Below are positions 1 through 9,277 of a stretch of DNA of 64,000 nt, piece after piece. The position numbers and the translations under genes are program-made. Source of the stretch: Alteromonas sp. a30 (lineage in GTDB: Bacteria > Pseudomonadota > Gammaproteobacteria > Enterobacterales > Alteromonadaceae); contig NZ_JABEPE010000008.1 of assembly GCF_026788005.1 (NCBI RefSeq), forward strand, positions 124,001-188,000, in the 5' to 3' direction. Positions within the stretch are counted from its first letter, which is position 1. Every line of letters starts with the position of its first letter. The notes beneath the pieces are model-generated. The model did not search any database. It saw only the letters and a list, made by a program, of their open reading frames with translations, and was not told the origin of the DNA.

Positions 1-147
1 AGCATCACCAAAGTCACGAGTATGCTCGCCAAACTTCACTGATAAATACCCGTGCTCGACTTTATCAAGCACCTTATACAGCATCGACTGACTTATTGAT
101 TGAAACCAGCTTAATGTCGTTTCTCTTTGTACTTGGATTTGCTCCAT
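1..147 (-). CDS. Cyclopropane-fatty-acyl-phospholipid synthase-like protein, N-terminal 49 residues (cut by window edge)
   Basis: A minus-strand reading frame starts at 147 and runs off the window edge. An AGGAAAGAAG ribosome-binding site lies just upstream of its ATG. The visible peptide contains MLYKVLDKVEHGYLSVKFGE, which resembles the N-terminus of CFA-synthase-type SAM-dependent methyltransferases (a helix followed by a 'G-x-L-x-V' strand). It lies 63 bp downstream of the SDR gene on the same strand. SDR and cfa-like genes are often neighbours in gammaproteobacterial membrane-lipid clusters. The catalytic domain is outside the window, so the assignment rests on a short stretch plus context. 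Confidence 0.55.
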   Translation of the reverse strand, partial: MEQIQVQRETTLSWFQSISQSMLYKVLDKVEHGYLSVKFGEHTRDFGDA

Positions 148-210
148 ATTCTTCTTTCCTCACTTACATTTCGCGTAACGGTGAGGCGTCTCCATAGTTT
201 TATTCGCATC

Positions 211-936
211 TTAACGGTTCATTAAAGAAGCGATTTTGCGCCACACTCGAACAGGTAATAATGACAAAAACTTCATAATCGAAGTAAACGCCTGAGGAAA
301 ATGAATTTCGTCCTCACCACTTTCTAAATCAAAATAAATGATTCTAGCGGCATGATCCGGCTCTACTCGCAATGGCATTGCAAATTCGTTTTTGTCAGTT
401 AATGGCGTTTTTACGAAACCCGGACAAATTAAGCTCACTCCAATATCAAATTTACATAATTCGATTCGGAGCGTATTGGCTAAATAGTTAATGGCACATT
501 TACTTGCTCCATAAGCACCAGCTCTGGGCAAGGGTAAATAGGTAGCGCTAGAACTCATTAGCACGAGCCTTCCCCCTTTTTTAATGCGCTTTAAGAAATA
601 TTCAAGACAATAGCCAATTGAAATTAAGTTCACTTTGATAATTCGTTCGAACAAACTGCTATCAAATTCTAATGGGTTGTCAATATATTCGCAGTCACCT
701 GCATTTAGAATAAGTAAGTCAATATCTCGAGTGAGTTGTTGCGCTGCACCAGCCACTTCTCCCTGTTGAGTTACATCAAAGCTCAAGGGACTTATTTTTG
801 AGTCCATTTGGGTAAGTGCGGTCAGTTTTTGTTGATTTCGGCCACAAGCGATAACATTCCAGTCCTGTCTAGCGTAAAGCAAAGCAAGTGCTTCACCTAT
901 CCCGGACGTCGCTCCCGTGATAAGAACAGTTTGCAT
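211..936 (-). CDS. SDR family NAD(P)-dependent oxidoreductase
   Basis: This is a 241-aa classical short-chain dehydrogenase/reductase. The cofactor motif TGATSGIG is at residues 7-14, NAG at 78-80, a catalytic serine near 129, and the YxxxK pair Y142/K146 in YGASK. CPG near 171-173 is the usual post-catalytic loop. Substrate cannot be told from sequence. The gene precedes a cfa-like gene on the same strand, which suggests a role in lipid or membrane modification, as in the SDR/CFA clusters of Vibrio and Shewanella. No other gene of those clusters is visible upstream. The start ATG at 936 is the only good one, and the product has the usual family length. Confidence 0.85.
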   Translation of the reverse strand: MQTVLITGATSGIGEALALLYARQDWNVIACGRNQQKLTALTQMDSKISPLSFDVTQQGEVAGAAQQLTRDIDLLILNAGDCEYIDNPLEFDSSLFERIIKVNLISIGYCLEYFLKRIKKGGRLVLMSSSATYLPLPRAGAYGASKCAINYLANTLRIELCKFDIGVSLICPGFVKTPLTDKNEFAMPLRVEPDHAARIIYFDLESGEDEIHFPQAFTSIMKFLSLLPVRVWRKIASLMNR

Positions 937-1262
937 AGTATTTCCATTGTTAGATCGTTAAAAAGGATACGTGTAACCATCCGAACTGGCTTACATATTT
1001 ATCTAAACGAACAACACATCGATATAAATTCGATTTTGGGTGTACGTTTGTATATCCCACTTCCTATTCACATTAACTATGACCGAATATAAAAGACGCT
1101 AAATTGCGTAACGCCAGATTCAAAGGTAGGCAAGGAATTTAATATAGGCAAGTTCTCTAACCTTAAAACACATAAAAAAATAGGCAGTCCCCACAAGAAC
1201 TGCCTATTTTCAGCTTTTTATTTGCACTAAAGGCAAACTAACACATTGTATTTATTACGCTC
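937..1262. other. Intergenic region upstream of the SDR gene
   Basis: This 326-bp gap must hold the promoter of the SDR/cfa-like pair (minus strand) and contains the terminator of the DUF3103-like gene near its right end. The plus-strand frame running from inside the SDR gene to about 1092 has no ribosome-binding site or recognisable product and is not called. Confidence 0.6.
1177..1210 (-). terminator. Rho-independent terminator of the DUF3103-like gene
   Basis: A 12-bp perfect stem (AAAATAGGCAGT / ACTGCCTATTTT) with a 10-nt loop is followed on the minus strand by a T-run. It sits about 50 bp beyond the stop codon of the gene at 1263-2312. Confidence 0.85.
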
Positions 1263-2312
1263 TTAGTTCGATTGAACGAAGAAGTGTTCCATGTTTACGC
1301 GAGCATTTCCGCCAGCGCAATTGTAGTCTGTATATCTTTTGAATTTTTCAATGGTGTAACACGCATCAACGAAATCATCGTCATCCGTGTACCAATGGCT
1401 AGGCGTTGCATCAATAACACGGTTAGTGATTTCAGCAACGGCTTGAACAGGTGGATAACCCGCTAAGCTACCAACAGCACCAACGGCTGTGATTAACGCT
1501 TTCACCAACTCTTTGTAGTTAACGTCATCACCATCATCTTCATAAAGCAACATATCAACAACTTGATACTCATATTGACTCCAGTTGATGAATAATTGAT
1601 TCGGATAGTAGTTTGTACCGTCTTTATCTAGGTAAGGCATATCAACTGCAACAACTTGAGGTTCGTTACCTGCAAGTACACCCGTTACCAAACCATAGAT
1701 CTCAGCAGAACCTTTTACCCAAGGCTCTTGATCATCGTCCAAACGGATTTTAGTTAGCTTTTTAGCGTCAAAGCCCGTTGCAGAAGCAATCGCTGGAGCA
1801 GATTTCTGCAAACCTGCTTGTCTCAAGGCTTCATTTAACGTTGTTAGCTTTCTTTGCATGGCATGATAACCATGATCTTCAACAACGATTACAGGAAAGT
1901 CTGGCGCTTCGTTAACATCCATAGAAACCGTACGACCTTTTAGGTCATAACCAGTTACTTCAGTCCAGCTACTTTCATTACCTGCTGGCGGGAATGCAAC
2001 CACAAGGTCAGACATATCGCCGCCTAATGCGCGAGTCTCTGGGAGGTGTAACCAAACTTCTGTTACATCTGTTTTGCCCGTGCCTAGGAAAGTGCGAGAA
2101 GTTTCCAGATTTGGTAACACGTGTTTAATTAAAAGAGGAACTTCCGCCTTAGCAACTTGTTTCACGGTTTCTGAAACATCTTTTGAATTTTGTAATTTCA
2201 ACGCGAGTTGTTTTGCTAGAGCCTGTTCTGATGCAGCAAGAACAGATGTAGAAGCTAATGCAGCTGCGGTAGCAAGTGTTGCCACAAGCAAGTTTTTCAT
2301 TTTTCTCATCAT
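1263..2312 (-). CDS. Secreted protein of the DUF3103 type
   Basis: This is a 349-aa protein with a clear Sec signal peptide: basic start MMRKMKN, a hydrophobic stretch to about residue 25, and a predicted cut after SVLA. The mature part carries acidic clusters (YEDDGDD, YTDDDDF) and aromatic motifs such as PYLDKDGTNYYPNQ, which resemble the DUF3103 family of Vibrio and relatives. That family has no known function to my knowledge. The acidic runs could bind divalent metal, but this is a guess. The gene is monocistronic, with a strong terminator behind it and a divergent PLP-enzyme gene in front. AGGAA lies just before the paired start codons at 2312 and 2309, and either could be used. Confidence 0.6.
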   Translation of the reverse strand: MMRKMKNLLVATLATAAALASTSVLAASEQALAKQLALKLQNSKDVSETVKQVAKAEVPLLIKHVLPNLETSRTFLGTGKTDVTEVWLHLPETRALGGDMSDLVVAFPPAGNESSWTEVTGYDLKGRTVSMDVNEAPDFPVIVVEDHGYHAMQRKLTTLNEALRQAGLQKSAPAIASATGFDAKKLTKIRLDDDQEPWVKGSAEIYGLVTGVLAGNEPQVVAVDMPYLDKDGTNYYPNQLFINWSQYEYQVVDMLLYEDDGDDVNYKELVKALITAVGAVGSLAGYPPVQAVAEITNRVIDATPSHWYTDDDDFVDACYTIEKFKRYTDYNCAGGNARVNMEHFFVQSN

Positions 2313-2597
2313 AGTTTCCTGAATTGAAAATATTATTGTTGTAACCTAGAGAGCTTCGTTACCGCCTATTATCCTAATGCCCTCGTTAGCATTTTGATAA
2401 ATTTGAAACTCTTCGCGTTATTTATTTACCACCATCCGTAACAAATAGCAAACAGTTAGTGTTATTTTTTCACCGATTTAAGCACGCATAAATTCTAAGT
2501 AAACGATAAATACTGTATATTACGCCCCGTTATTTTTATTAAGAATTCAAGAATTTGTTTATAGAGCCTAATTGGCCTCGACTTGTTTGGAGTGACT

Positions 2598-3875
2598 ATG
2601 TCCGCAAATTACAACAAAACGAAAATCGGCAACCATGCCTTAAGCCCTGAATCTTTAATGATGGGATACGGCTACGATCCTCAACTTTCAGAAGGCTCAA
2701 TTAAGTGCCCTAACTTCCAAACCTCAACGTTTGTTTTTAAATCTGCAGAAGACGGTGAAAACTTCTTCAATATTGTTTCTGGTCGCAAACAACTTAATGA
2801 AGGCGAAACAGCAGGTTTAGTTTATTCTCGTTTCAACAACCCAAATATTGAAATCGCGGAAAACCGTATCGCCATTTGGGATGGCGCAGAAGACTGCACC
2901 ATTACCGGCAGCGGCATGTCTGCTATTTCTTCTATGCTTTTAGCGTTGGCTAAACCCGGTGATGTTATTGTTTATTCGGAGCCAATTTACGGCGGCACTG
3001 ACACGCTACTAAATGGTTTATTAAAGCAATTAGGTATGATCCCAGTTGGCTTTATGTCGAGCGAAGGAACCTCCGCTTTCGAAGATGCCGTTAATAAAGC
3101 ACAAAGCTTAGGCAACGTTGCCGTTGTAATGTTAGAAACCCCAGACAACCCAACCAACAACTTATTGGATATTGCAGCTTGCAGAGCTTACCTCGATAAA
3201 GTTTGCGCTGAACAAGCAGAAAAACCGGTACTTGCCGTAGACAACACAATGCTTGGCCCAATTTGGCAAAAGCCGTTAGATCATGGCGCCGACCTATGCA
3301 TGTATTCACTCACTAAATACGTTGGCGGTCATTCTGATTTAGTAGGTGGTAGCGTATCAGGCAGCAAAGCGTTAGTGACTAAAGTTCGTCGAGTGAGAAA
3401 CGCCATTGGCACAACCATGGATTCCAACACAGCTTGGTTGATTCTTCGCTCTTTAGAAACACTAAAAGTACGTGTTCAAGCCGCAACAGAAGGCGCAAAG
3501 CAGGTCGTTGATTTCCTAAAAGATCATCCTTTGATTACACGTATCGACTATCCGGGACTATTATCCGAAGATAGCCCTCAATACGCTATCTATCAGAAAC
3601 AATGTAAAGGTGCGGGTTCAACCTTCTCCTTTGAAGTGAAAGGTGGAAAAGAAAAAGCTTTCTCCGTGCTCAATAACCTTAAGCTCGTGAAACTTGCGGT
3701 AAGCTTAGGTGGGACAGAAAGTTTGGCCCAACACCCAGCAGCGATGACCCACTCTGGTGTTCCGAAAGACAGACGCGATGAAATTGGAGTCACAGAAGGC
3801 TTAATTCGTATCTCCATCGGTATCGAAGAACCATCCGATCTGATTGCAGACCTTAAACAAGCACTTGAAGGCTAA
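2598..3875 (+). CDS. Cystathionine gamma-synthase/methionine gamma-lyase family PLP enzyme
   Basis: This is a 425-aa fold-type I PLP enzyme of the Cys/Met metabolism family. Visible features are the SRFNNPN substrate/PLP region near residue 78, GSGMSAI near 104, D215 in the AVDNT motif (contacts the PLP ring nitrogen) and the Schiff-base lysine K240 in SLTKYVGGHSD. Family members carry out gamma-replacement or gamma-elimination on homoserine esters, cystathionine or methionine, and sequence alone does not separate these. Translation most likely starts at the ATG at 2598, preceded by GGAG, rather than at the TTG 15 bp upstream. The gene stands alone in transcription, so a catabolic lyase is as likely as a role in methionine synthesis. 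Confidence 0.85.
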   Translation: MSANYNKTKIGNHALSPESLMMGYGYDPQLSEGSIKCPNFQTSTFVFKSAEDGENFFNIVSGRKQLNEGETAGLVYSRFNNPNIEIAENRIAIWDGAEDCTITGSGMSAISSMLLALAKPGDVIVYSEPIYGGTDTLLNGLLKQLGMIPVGFMSSEGTSAFEDAVNKAQSLGNVAVVMLETPDNPTNNLLDIAACRAYLDKVCAEQAEKPVLAVDNTMLGPIWQKPLDHGADLCMYSLTKYVGGHSDLVGGSVSGSKALVTKVRRVRNAIGTTMDSNTAWLILRSLETLKVRVQAATEGAKQVVDFLKDHPLITRIDYPGLLSEDSPQYAIYQKQCKGAGSTFSFEVKGGKEKAFSVLNNLKLVKLAVSLGGTESLAQHPAAMTHSGVPKDRRDEIGVTEGLIRISIGIEEPSDLIADLKQALEG

Positions 3876-4274
3876 AGCTTTTAAAGTATTCGCAGCAATA
3901 CAATAGACTCGCCGTAGAATATGGTCGGCGGGTCTATATTCAAATAGAGAAAAACTCACGTTCCGTCACAACCTTTATCTCACACACATACCTTACACTT
4001 TAAAAAAGCCTTTAAATACTACCTATCTTTTCATATCATACCGCGAGAATTCGCCGCAGCACTTGATGCAATTGAAGCCAGTCAATTCAATCGGTGTAAA
4101 CACAGTTGCTATTCCTATTTAAAATTCTAAGTAGTGATTTGATGGAATATATTGAGCTCGGCATCTAACCTTATAATGGTGATAGGTATCCAGCGTGGCC
4201 TGTAAATTTTTTTAAGGCCAATCCCGTCATCTCTAATATTAATGCACTTTTAATGAGCAACTTGTTTCTGGCCT
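3876..4274. other. AT-rich intergenic region before the sulfotransferase gene
   Basis: This 399-bp gap holds the hairpin at 3903-3937. The stretch 4041-4130 can be read as about 30 codons of sensible-looking protein ending in a stop (contains EFAAALDAIEASQFNR), but it has no start. It may be the tail of a decayed gene. A TATAAT hexamer at 4172-4177 may belong to the promoter of the downstream gene. Nothing else is recognised. Confidence 0.4.
3903..3937 (+). terminator. Hairpin after the PLP-enzyme gene
   Basis: A 12-bp stem (ATAGACTCGCCG / CGGCGGGTCTAT, one G-U pair) starts 28 bp past the stop codon. The T-run after it is weak, so it may stabilise the 3' end or terminate inefficiently. Confidence 0.5.
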
Positions 4275-5102
4275 ATGCAACGAATTATTTTTCTTCATCA
4301 AGTTAAAACTGCTGGTAAAACAGTAGAAAAATTCTTGCTCCGAAAATTCCAAGAAGATTTCCGTAAAACCACTATCGTTTTTGAACAAGAATCCCTTGAA
4401 AATATTTTTTCCATTTTGGATTCTAAAGATCAAAAAAAGATTGCTGAAATTAACCAAGCAAAGGCGGTCTCAGGTCATTATCCTTACGGATTACACAAGT
4501 TATTAGAAGGTGAATCCCGTTATTTCACTTTATTGCGAGACCCCGTCAATAGGGCCCGCTCATACTATTCATACTCATTGAAAAATGAAGGCTCTAAGAT
4601 TTATCAATATCTAAAAGACAATAATGTTAGTTTCGAGCAGTTTGCTGAAATGGAAAAAAAGGATATTGAGAAGTCCGGTGTGCACGAACTCAATTACATA
4701 CTAGAAGATGGCCAAAGCAAAATGATTGCAGGTGAAGATCTGCTTATCGGAGATGGCAACACTGCACACCTTTTGGATATAGCCGAAGAGAACATTGCCA
4801 AGCACTTCGATTTTGTTGGCGTAACTGAACTTTTTGACGATGCATTTATTGAAATTAACAAAATGCTTGGTTTCAGCCCTTTTAGTTTGTACATCACGCA
4901 AAACAAATCACCGGTAAAAGTGACAATTTCTGACAACGCTCATAAAACACTTTTAGAACGCAATCCCATTGATGCCTCCCTACATGAAAAGTATTACAAC
5001 GAGCTTAAAAAAACGTCTGAATCCATCCCTCATCAACTCACCCGAGCTTTTGTCACAATGGGAAAGAAAGCTGCAGATCAATACGTTAAACTAAGGTCCT
5101 AG
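4275..5102 (+). CDS. Sulfotransferase family protein
   Basis: This 275-aa protein has the two PAPS-binding signatures of carbohydrate sulfotransferases: a 5'-phosphosulfate loop at residues 8-16 (HQVKTAGKT) and a 3'-phosphate motif RDPVNRARSYYSY at 88-100 (R88, S96). This matches the Sulfotransfer_2/heparan-sulfate-sulfotransferase-like group. The likely role is transfer of sulfate from PAPS to a sugar or other hydroxyl, with unknown acceptor. The C-terminal half is lysine-rich and less conserved. The gene is isolated, more AT-rich than its neighbours and flanked by long non-coding DNA, which suggests acquisition by transfer. No PAPS-synthesis genes are in the window. Confidence 0.8.
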   Translation: MQRIIFLHQVKTAGKTVEKFLLRKFQEDFRKTTIVFEQESLENIFSILDSKDQKKIAEINQAKAVSGHYPYGLHKLLEGESRYFTLLRDPVNRARSYYSYSLKNEGSKIYQYLKDNNVSFEQFAEMEKKDIEKSGVHELNYILEDGQSKMIAGEDLLIGDGNTAHLLDIAEENIAKHFDFVGVTELFDDAFIEINKMLGFSPFSLYITQNKSPVKVTISDNAHKTLLERNPIDASLHEKYYNELKKTSESIPHQLTRAFVTMGKKAADQYVKLRS

Positions 5103-5133
5103 CATTGAAGTAGTAACTATAGGGTTGAGTGAT

Positions 5134-5772
5134 TTAACCTTTAAATGACGCAACTAAAGTTGGCATGTCAGCAACAATTTGCGCGCCCTCACTAATTGAA
5201 ACTTGCCCCGGTTTGCGCTGTGGCATAAAGCGTCCAACGACTTCTCCGCGCGGATTAATGATAACGACGGATGCACTGTGGTCCACTAGGTAATCTTCTG
5301 TTTCCGTACTATCAGGGAACGAATACATCATTCCCATAGCCCTGACAACAGGAAAAAGCGCCTTATGCTCTCCAGTCACCGCATGAAATTCGGGATTGAA
5401 GAAGTCTATATATTGTTTTAATCGCGCCACGGTGTCGCGCTGAGGATCAACCGACATAAACATGATTTCTATTGGATATTCACTATCAATCGCCTGAAGT
5501 TGGGGATAAATTGCTTTCAACTCACCTAAGGTAGTGGGACAAATATCAGGGCAAAACGTATAACCAACGAACGTCAGCGTCCATTTTCCTTCAAACCATT
5601 CTGCTGTGACTGATTCACCATTTTGATCGACCAAATTAACTTCCCCAATCGACCTTGGCTTTGGATACAACCGAGCGTGCTCGGGCTCCTTTGGTACCAT
5701 CAACCCGTTAGCAAACCAAACTCCCCCGAACAGCGCGATACAAGCAATAACAACTAACGTTAAATTCTTCAC
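5134..5772 (-). CDS. SCO1/SenC family copper chaperone for cytochrome c oxidase
   Basis: This 212-aa protein has one N-terminal membrane anchor (residues 4-22) and a periplasmic thioredoxin-like domain. The copper ligands typical of SCO proteins are all present: C74 and C78 in FCPDICP, and H165 in VDHSAS. SCO proteins deliver copper to, or keep reduced, the CuA cysteines of subunit II. It is the last gene of the minus-strand cytochrome oxidase assembly run, 8 bp after cyoE, so co-expression with heme A synthesis genes is likely. Confidence 0.92.
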   Translation of the reverse strand: MKNLTLVVIACIALFGGVWFANGLMVPKEPEHARLYPKPRSIGEVNLVDQNGESVTAEWFEGKWTLTFVGYTFCPDICPTTLGELKAIYPQLQAIDSEYPIEIMFMSVDPQRDTVARLKQYIDFFNPEFHAVTGEHKALFPVVRAMGMMYSFPDSTETEDYLVDHSASVVIINPRGEVVGRFMPQRKPGQVSISEGAQIVADMPTLVASFKG

Positions 5773-5780
5773 TAAGTGGC

Positions 5781-6695
5781 CTATACATAATGATCTATCA
5801 GAAGAAGCACAAACAATAACATCAAATGCACAATTGAAAATTTAAAAGTCGCCATTGCAGTTTTGTTTGTCGAAGAAAACTTCAATTTCCATGCATAGTA
5901 GAAGAAAACACTGTTCAATACAGAAACGCCCAACAGATAAATGATGCCGGACATACCAACCAAATAAGGTAAAAGACACACAACAAACAATAGGATCGTA
6001 TATAAAAAGATTGAGGTCTTGGTGAATTCAACGCCATGAGTAACAGGCAACATTGGGACTCCGGCCTTCTCATAATCCTTCACTCGATGTACAGCAAGCG
6101 CCCAAAAATGAGGAGGAGTCCAAGTAAAAATAATTAAGACTAGCAACAAAGCATTGGGGTGAAGCTCCCCCGTCATTGCCGTCCATCCCAAAAGTGGAGG
6201 AGCTGCACCTGCAAGCCCACCAATTACAATATTTTGTGGTGTCGCCCGCTTCAAATACATGGTGTATATAAACGCATAGCCCACCATGCTTGCTAAGGTT
6301 AACAATGCAGTCAAGCGATTAACCCATAGTTCCAATACCATGTATCCAAGCAGACCAATACTCGCCGCAAAAACAATTGCCTGTTTATGCGTAACACGGC
6401 CATTCACAATCGGACGATGATAGGTTCGTGCCATTTTGGCATCGATTTGGTGATCAACAACATGGTTGATGACTGCGGCTGAAGCAGACAGCAAGCCAAC
6501 CCCCATCAATCCTGCAATTAGTTTTTGCCAATCCAACCAAGTATCAACCGATAAACACATGCCAACTAATACGGTCAAAAGCAGCATTAACACCACTTTA
6601 GGCTTGGTCATTTCATAGTAATCTCGCCATTTCGCAGCTTGGGTGCGTCGCGTATTTGCATGGGTCGTATTAAGGACTTTTTGCATAAGTTGCAC
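5781..6695 (-). CDS. cyoE: Protoheme IX farnesyltransferase (heme O synthase)
   Basis: This 304-aa polytopic membrane protein of the UbiA prenyltransferase superfamily has the first Asp-rich motif [19 protein letters not shown] and a second conserved region near [17 protein letters not shown]. It attaches the farnesyl chain to heme B, giving heme O, which CtaA then converts to heme A. It is separated from ctaA by only 2 bp and followed by the SCO gene, so it is part of the oxidase operon. The name ctaB is equally used. Confidence 0.95.
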   Translation of the reverse strand: MQLMQKVLNTTHANTRRTQAAKWRDYYEMTKPKVVLMLLLTVLVGMCLSVDTWLDWQKLIAGLMGVGLLSASAAVINHVVDHQIDAKMARTYHRPIVNGRVTHKQAIVFAASIGLLGYMVLELWVNRLTALLTLASMVGYAFIYTMYLKRATPQNIVIGGLAGAAPPLLGWTAMTGELHPNALLLVLIIFTWTPPHFWALAVHRVKDYEKAGVPMLPVTHGVEFTKTSIFLYTILLFVVCLLPYLVGMSGIIYLLGVSVLNSVFFYYAWKLKFSSTNKTAMATFKFSIVHLMLLFVLLLIDHYV

Positions 6696-6697
6696 TC

Positions 6698-7705
6698 CTA
6701 TGTTTTTCGGTAAAGGGTGTAATTAATGAGCACTAATGACAGCAGGAGCAATGCCGCCACGGCGTTATGCATCACCGCGACAGACAAAGGCAGTTTGAAT
6801 ACCACATTACTCAAACCGAGTAGCACTTGTAGACTCACAAGCCCAATCAACAAAGAGGCTTGTTTTTTTATGGTTGACGACAAAGTAGCGCGGTAAAGCC
6901 GAACCCCAAGCCACAATAGAAATACAAACGTCACCAGCGCACCAAAACGATGCATAATATGCATGGTGACACGGCCTTCATAAGTGTGCCGACCGAATTC
7001 ATAATCATCCGCTTCAGGCAAACTAAAAGCATGTTTGAAATCTAGCTTTTGCGTCCAATTTCCCTCACAAACAGGTAATTCAATACAGGCCATTGCGGCA
7101 TAATTAGCTGAAGTCCATCCCCCTAAAGCAATCTGGGCAATCAAAATTATGCCACCAAGGCTCGCAGCCCATGCTAATGCCCTTGCTCGAATTTCACCGC
7201 TTGGGATCTGGAACGGTGTTAAACGTAATAACATTAAAAATAAGAGGGAAAGCAAGGTAAATCCCCCTAATAAATGCGCCATAACCACTATTGGCATGAG
7301 GTTTAACGTTACCGTCCACATTCCCAGTGCGGCCTGAATAATGACCACAATCAACATCAACACAGGCAGCTTTATAGGTTGATGCAAAGGCTGTTCTAAA
7401 TAATTTTGGTGCCGACTAAATCGAGTTTTGATACTCCATAGAGCAATAATAAGAACAAATATTCCTAAGGTTCCAGCAAAATAACGATGCACCATTTCTG
7501 TCCATGCTTTATTGGCCTCAACGGGTCGTTCTGGAAAGTTGGCCTGTGCCGCATCTAGTCCATCAGGGTGACTTGGAACGAACAGTTTTCCATAACAGCC
7601 GGGCCAATCAGGGCAACCTAACCCGGCGTCAGTCAACCGCGTAAATGCTCCAAGCACAACCACTAGCAACGCCAGTATTAAACTCAATTTAACGAGAGTC
7701 CTCAT
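6698..7705 (-). CDS. ctaA: Heme A synthase (COX15/CtaA family)
   Basis: This 335-aa protein has about eight membrane segments. The N-terminal [22 protein letters not shown] is diagnostic for COX15/CtaA. Histidines in [23 protein letters not shown] and VMHNAVA fit the heme ligands of the two half-domains. It oxidises the C8 methyl of heme O to a formyl group, yielding heme A for the aa3-type oxidase encoded upstream. The gene sits between an oxidase-associated thioredoxin-like gene and cyoE with minimal spacing. Confidence 0.95.
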   Translation of the reverse strand: MRTLVKLSLILALLVVVLGAFTRLTDAGLGCPDWPGCYGKLFVPSHPDGLDAAQANFPERPVEANKAWTEMVHRYFAGTLGIFVLIIALWSIKTRFSRHQNYLEQPLHQPIKLPVLMLIVVIIQAALGMWTVTLNLMPIVVMAHLLGGFTLLSLLFLMLLRLTPFQIPSGEIRARALAWAASLGGIILIAQIALGGWTSANYAAMACIELPVCEGNWTQKLDFKHAFSLPEADDYEFGRHTYEGRVTMHIMHRFGALVTFVFLLWLGVRLYRATLSSTIKKQASLLIGLVSLQVLLGLSNVVFKLPLSVAVMHNAVAALLLLSLVLINYTLYRKT

Positions 7706-7714
7706 GCTTGCACC

Positions 7715-8281
7715 CTAGCCAATACGCGATAGTTTTAACAACTTACGCATATCCGCAAGCATATCCCGACTCGCCATAACCGCGCCTTGTTTTTCCGCAT
7801 GAACGGGGTAACGCAAAACAACGTTACCTAACGTATCAATGATAAAAATATCGTTTAGCTTTTCATTTCTTAGTAACGGACTAAGCGGCTGAGAATCGGT
7901 CTGTTCTAAAAAGACATGTTGTGCAAATTCGGAATGTTTTGCCTTCGACAGCTCATTTTCGTCAGTAAACAACGCCAACGTCGACACCCTATCTTGTTCA
8001 GGCCCTAATGCAGTGTGAACCTGCTGTAAACTGTACAGCGCTAGCTCACATGGCTTTTGGCAAGGTTGATTAGACATATACGCCAAATACCATTTCTTTT
8101 CTCTGGCAGGATACATCTGTGACAGATTCACATTTTGATGAATCAATTCCCCTTTATTCGTTGCCGCACGATTAAACCATTCCCCTTCGAGCGCAAGCTT
8201 TGCCAACGCAATTGGCACAACAAAAACCAACAAGAATAGAAAAACTGTACGACGTTGAGTCACTGTATTTTTGTTATTCAT
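7715..8281 (-). CDS. Membrane-anchored thioredoxin-fold-like protein of the oxidase cluster
   Basis: This 188-aa protein has an N-terminal membrane anchor (about residues 12-28) and a periplasmic part with a CxxxC motif (CQKPC), as in SCO proteins, but no obvious matching histidine. Genes of this type regularly lie between surf1 and ctaA in gammaproteobacterial cox clusters, and their exact role is not established. Its start overlaps the end of the SURF1 gene by 8 bp, so the two are probably translationally coupled. A helper role in copper or thiol handling is an inference from motif and position. Confidence 0.75.
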   Translation of the reverse strand: MNNKNTVTQRRTVFLFLLVFVVPIALAKLALEGEWFNRAATNKGELIHQNVNLSQMYPAREKKWYLAYMSNQPCQKPCELALYSLQQVHTALGPEQDRVSTLALFTDENELSKAKHSEFAQHVFLEQTDSQPLSPLLRNEKLNDIFIIDTLGNVVLRYPVHAEKQGAVMASRDMLADMRKLLKLSRIG

Positions 8282-9014
8282 GCTTTCCTCTCTTTAGGCT
8301 TAAACCATTTTTTCGGATACTTACAATAACCACCACCGCACACGCCAATGCCAAACCAAACCATTGCACTGCGTAAGCGATGTGTTTCTCCGGCGGCATA
8401 ACCACGGGATGATAATTGTTAACAAGATTGGGGTTTTTCGGTTTTGTCAGTACCACACCAAAAGGCAAGAGTGGTGTATCAAAAAGGCCCTGTAGCAACG
8501 TAGAATCCACAGATTGAATGACCTTAGGCCAATGCGCTAAACCTGTGGTGTTCAGCGCCGCAGTTGAAATAAAACGGTTTTTCCCGGGTTGCCATGCAAC
8601 ACCTTTGAACACATCAACCTTACTGGGAAAAGAGACACGCGGGAGTTGATCACGATAAGCTAAGCCTTTTACCCAGCCCCAGTTAGTTAACACAATACCC
8701 AGATGCGTTTGCACCGGAACAATAACTTCATAGCCTGCGGCACCATTCACAACTCGGTTATCCCAATAAAAGAGCTTTTCTGGCATTAATTCACCATAAA
8801 AAGACACTGGTTGCCCCTGAACTTTGCCCAAACCGGAAATTTCTTCTAACGTTAACTCAGTACCTTGATTTCGTAGGTTAATGTCATCCAATTGTTGCTG
8901 CTTTTCCTCTGCACGTTGAAGTTGCCAAACACCGAGGCGCAACATAAGCGCAATAGCAAGTAATACAACAGCAATCATTACTAGCGTAAGTGTTTTGGAT
9001 TTTATCGACCTCAT
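8274..9014 (-). CDS. SURF1 family cytochrome oxidase assembly protein
   Basis: This is a protein of about 246 aa with two membrane helices, one near the N-terminus (residues 10-28) and one near the C-terminus (AVQWFGLALACAVVVIVSI), flanking a periplasmic domain. It shows the SURF1 signatures RLGVWQLQRAEEK, NWGWVKG and the final HIAYAVQWF. SURF1 helps insert heme A into subunit I. The ATG at 9014, with AAGGTG ahead of it, is preferred over the GTG at 9029. It diverges from the DUF2909 gene with only 30 bp between them. Confidence 0.92.
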   Translation of the reverse strand: MRSIKSKTLTLVMIAVVLLAIALMLRLGVWQLQRAEEKQQQLDDINLRNQGTELTLEEISGLGKVQGQPVSFYGELMPEKLFYWDNRVVNGAAGYEVIVPVQTHLGIVLTNWGWVKGLAYRDQLPRVSFPSKVDVFKGVAWQPGKNRFISTAALNTTGLAHWPKVIQSVDSTLLQGLFDTPLLPFGVVLTKPKNPNLVNNYHPVVMPPEKHIAYAVQWFGLALACAVVVIVSIRKNGLSLKRGKHE

Positions 9015-9044
9015 ATTCACCTTATACACAGAGTAGAAATTATT

Positions 9045-9254
9045 GTGATTATTAAAATTGTTTTAACCGTTTTATTGCTTCTAATGTTTTATAACCTGTT
9101 TAGAGCCATGATGATCATGCTAAAAAATGATGGCCAACATGAAAAAATGAGTAAATACATTGGTCGTAGAGTGTTTACTTCTGCCATCATTCTATTACTT
9201 ATCGTGATAGCAGTAGCGACTGGACTCATTACCCCTAACCCACGCCCTTACTAG
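9045..9254 (+). CDS. DUF2909 family small membrane protein
   Basis: This 69-aa protein has two hydrophobic helices (residues 2-20 and 45-63) separated by a polar loop, the layout of DUF2909. Such genes are regularly found in this position, opposite to the cox genes, in gammaproteobacteria. The start is a GTG at 9045 with a weak upstream Shine-Dalgarno sequence. Starting here places both helices as in the family. Function is unknown, and cluster membership suggests a link to oxidase assembly. Confidence 0.8.
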   Translation: MIIKIVLTVLLLLMFYNLFRAMMIMLKNDGQHEKMSKYIGRRVFTSAIILLLIVIAVATGLITPNPRPY

Positions 9255-9277
9255 GGCGTAGGAGGGAAACGAAGACG

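Noticed and set aside
808-1092. Plus-strand 94-aa ORF overlapping the SDR gene
   Set aside because: Antisense to a clear gene, no ribosome-binding site and no recognisable product.
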